From Rhodobacter sp. (GTDB taxonomy: Bacteria > Pseudomonadota > Alphaproteobacteria > Rhodobacterales > Rhodobacteraceae), in the NCBI GenBank assembly GCA_027482795.1, contig JAIXVS010000337.1, positions 1-5,725 of the forward strand: a stretch of DNA of 5,725 bases, read 5' to 3'. A model generated the notes under the pieces. It searched no databases. It was not told the origin of the DNA and was given only the letters and a program-made list of their open reading frames with translations. Positions 5,383 to 5,725 of this stretch are shown piece by piece (the stretch's first letter is position 1; each line of letters starts with the position of its first letter). The position numbers and the translations under genes were made by a program.

Positions 5383-5725
5383 CTAGCCCCTGATTGGCGC
5401 GCGGTAGCTGACGCGGCGCACGGACCCTGTTTTGCTGCGCATCAAAATGGTTTCACATTCCACAAACCCATGGCCCAGTTTGATGCCGCGCACAAGCGAT
5501 CCTTCGGTCACGCCTGTTGCTGCAAAGATCACATCGCCGCGCACCATATCGTCGCGGGTATAGATGCGGTCAAAATCACTGATGCCTGCCTTGGCGGCGC
5601 GGGCGCGTTCATCGCTGTTGCGAAACAAAAGCCGCCCAAAAATCTGCCCGCCCATGCATTTGAGCGCGGATGCCGCAAGCACCCCTTCGGGTGCGCCGCC
5701 AGACCCCATATACATATCAATGCCC
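5383..5725 (-). CDS. glpX: Class II fructose-1,6-bisphosphatase GlpX, C-terminal part (5' end outside window)
   Basis: The last 113 codons of a gene that runs off the right edge. The enzyme hydrolyses fructose-1,6-bisphosphate to fructose-6-phosphate in gluconeogenesis and, where the Calvin cycle operates, often also sedoheptulose-1,7-bisphosphate; it is cytoplasmic and metal-dependent. The visible part starts GIDMYMGSGGAPEGVLAA, the signature sugar-phosphate-binding region. It continues with ALKCMGGQIFGRLLFRN, then MVRGDVIFAATGVTEGSL and HGFVECETILMRSKTG, all strongly typical of GlpX. Codons for GID before the internal methionine (5715-5713) are open, so that ATG is not the start. The C-terminus ends shortly after the conserved RRVSY segment at a TAG. 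The reading frame is intact throughout the visible stretch. Confidence 0.97.
   Translation of the reverse strand, partial: GIDMYMGSGGAPEGVLAASALKCMGGQIFGRLLFRNSDERARAAKAGISDFDRIYTRDDMVRGDVIFAATGVTEGSLVRGIKLGHGFVECETILMRSKTGSVRRVSYRAPIRG

Overview
The window looks like a chromosomal housekeeping segment from an alphaproteobacterium, most likely of the Rhodobacter/Roseobacter group (Rhodobacteraceae). This rests on the GC-rich coding with Ala/Gly/Arg-rich proteins, the glpX-recJ-tRNA-Glu order on one strand, a tRNA with encoded CCA, an FnrL-type box, and the DUF898 + M48 peptidase pair. There is no mobile element, CRISPR array, prophage gene or toxin-antitoxin pair, and no gene is visibly broken.

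Layout, left to right. Bases 1-200 hold no gene I can recognise; they contain a short palindrome and the leader of the first gene. On the + strand a multi-pass membrane protein of the YjgN/DUF898 family (201-1265) overlaps the start of a membrane-anchored M48 zinc metallopeptidase (1262-2335). The pair looks translationally coupled. Converging on it from the - strand is a two-domain universal stress protein (2351-3175), only 15 bp away. Upstream of that gene is a near-consensus FNR box, TTGATGTGCGTCAA (3249-3262). It sits exactly 41.5 bp upstream of the start site predicted from a -10-like hexamer, which is class II activator geometry. Next on the - strand come a complete tRNA-Glu (TTC) with a good sigma-70-like promoter, then recJ (3493-5238), then the 3' third of glpX (class II fructose-1,6-bisphosphatase), which runs off the right edge.

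The glpX-recJ gap (5239-5382) carries five head-to-tail 11-bp units, an AT-richer patch in a GC-rich background whose period is about one helical turn.

Functionally the genes are mostly independent: carbon metabolism (glpX), DNA repair (recJ), translation (tRNA-Glu), an apparently oxygen-responsive stress protein, and a membrane protein/protease pair of unknown role. The observations most worth following up are the predicted class II FNR promoter of the stress-protein gene, the 11-bp repeat array upstream of recJ, and the DUF898-M48 pair. I do not see convincing evidence of a wholly new system.
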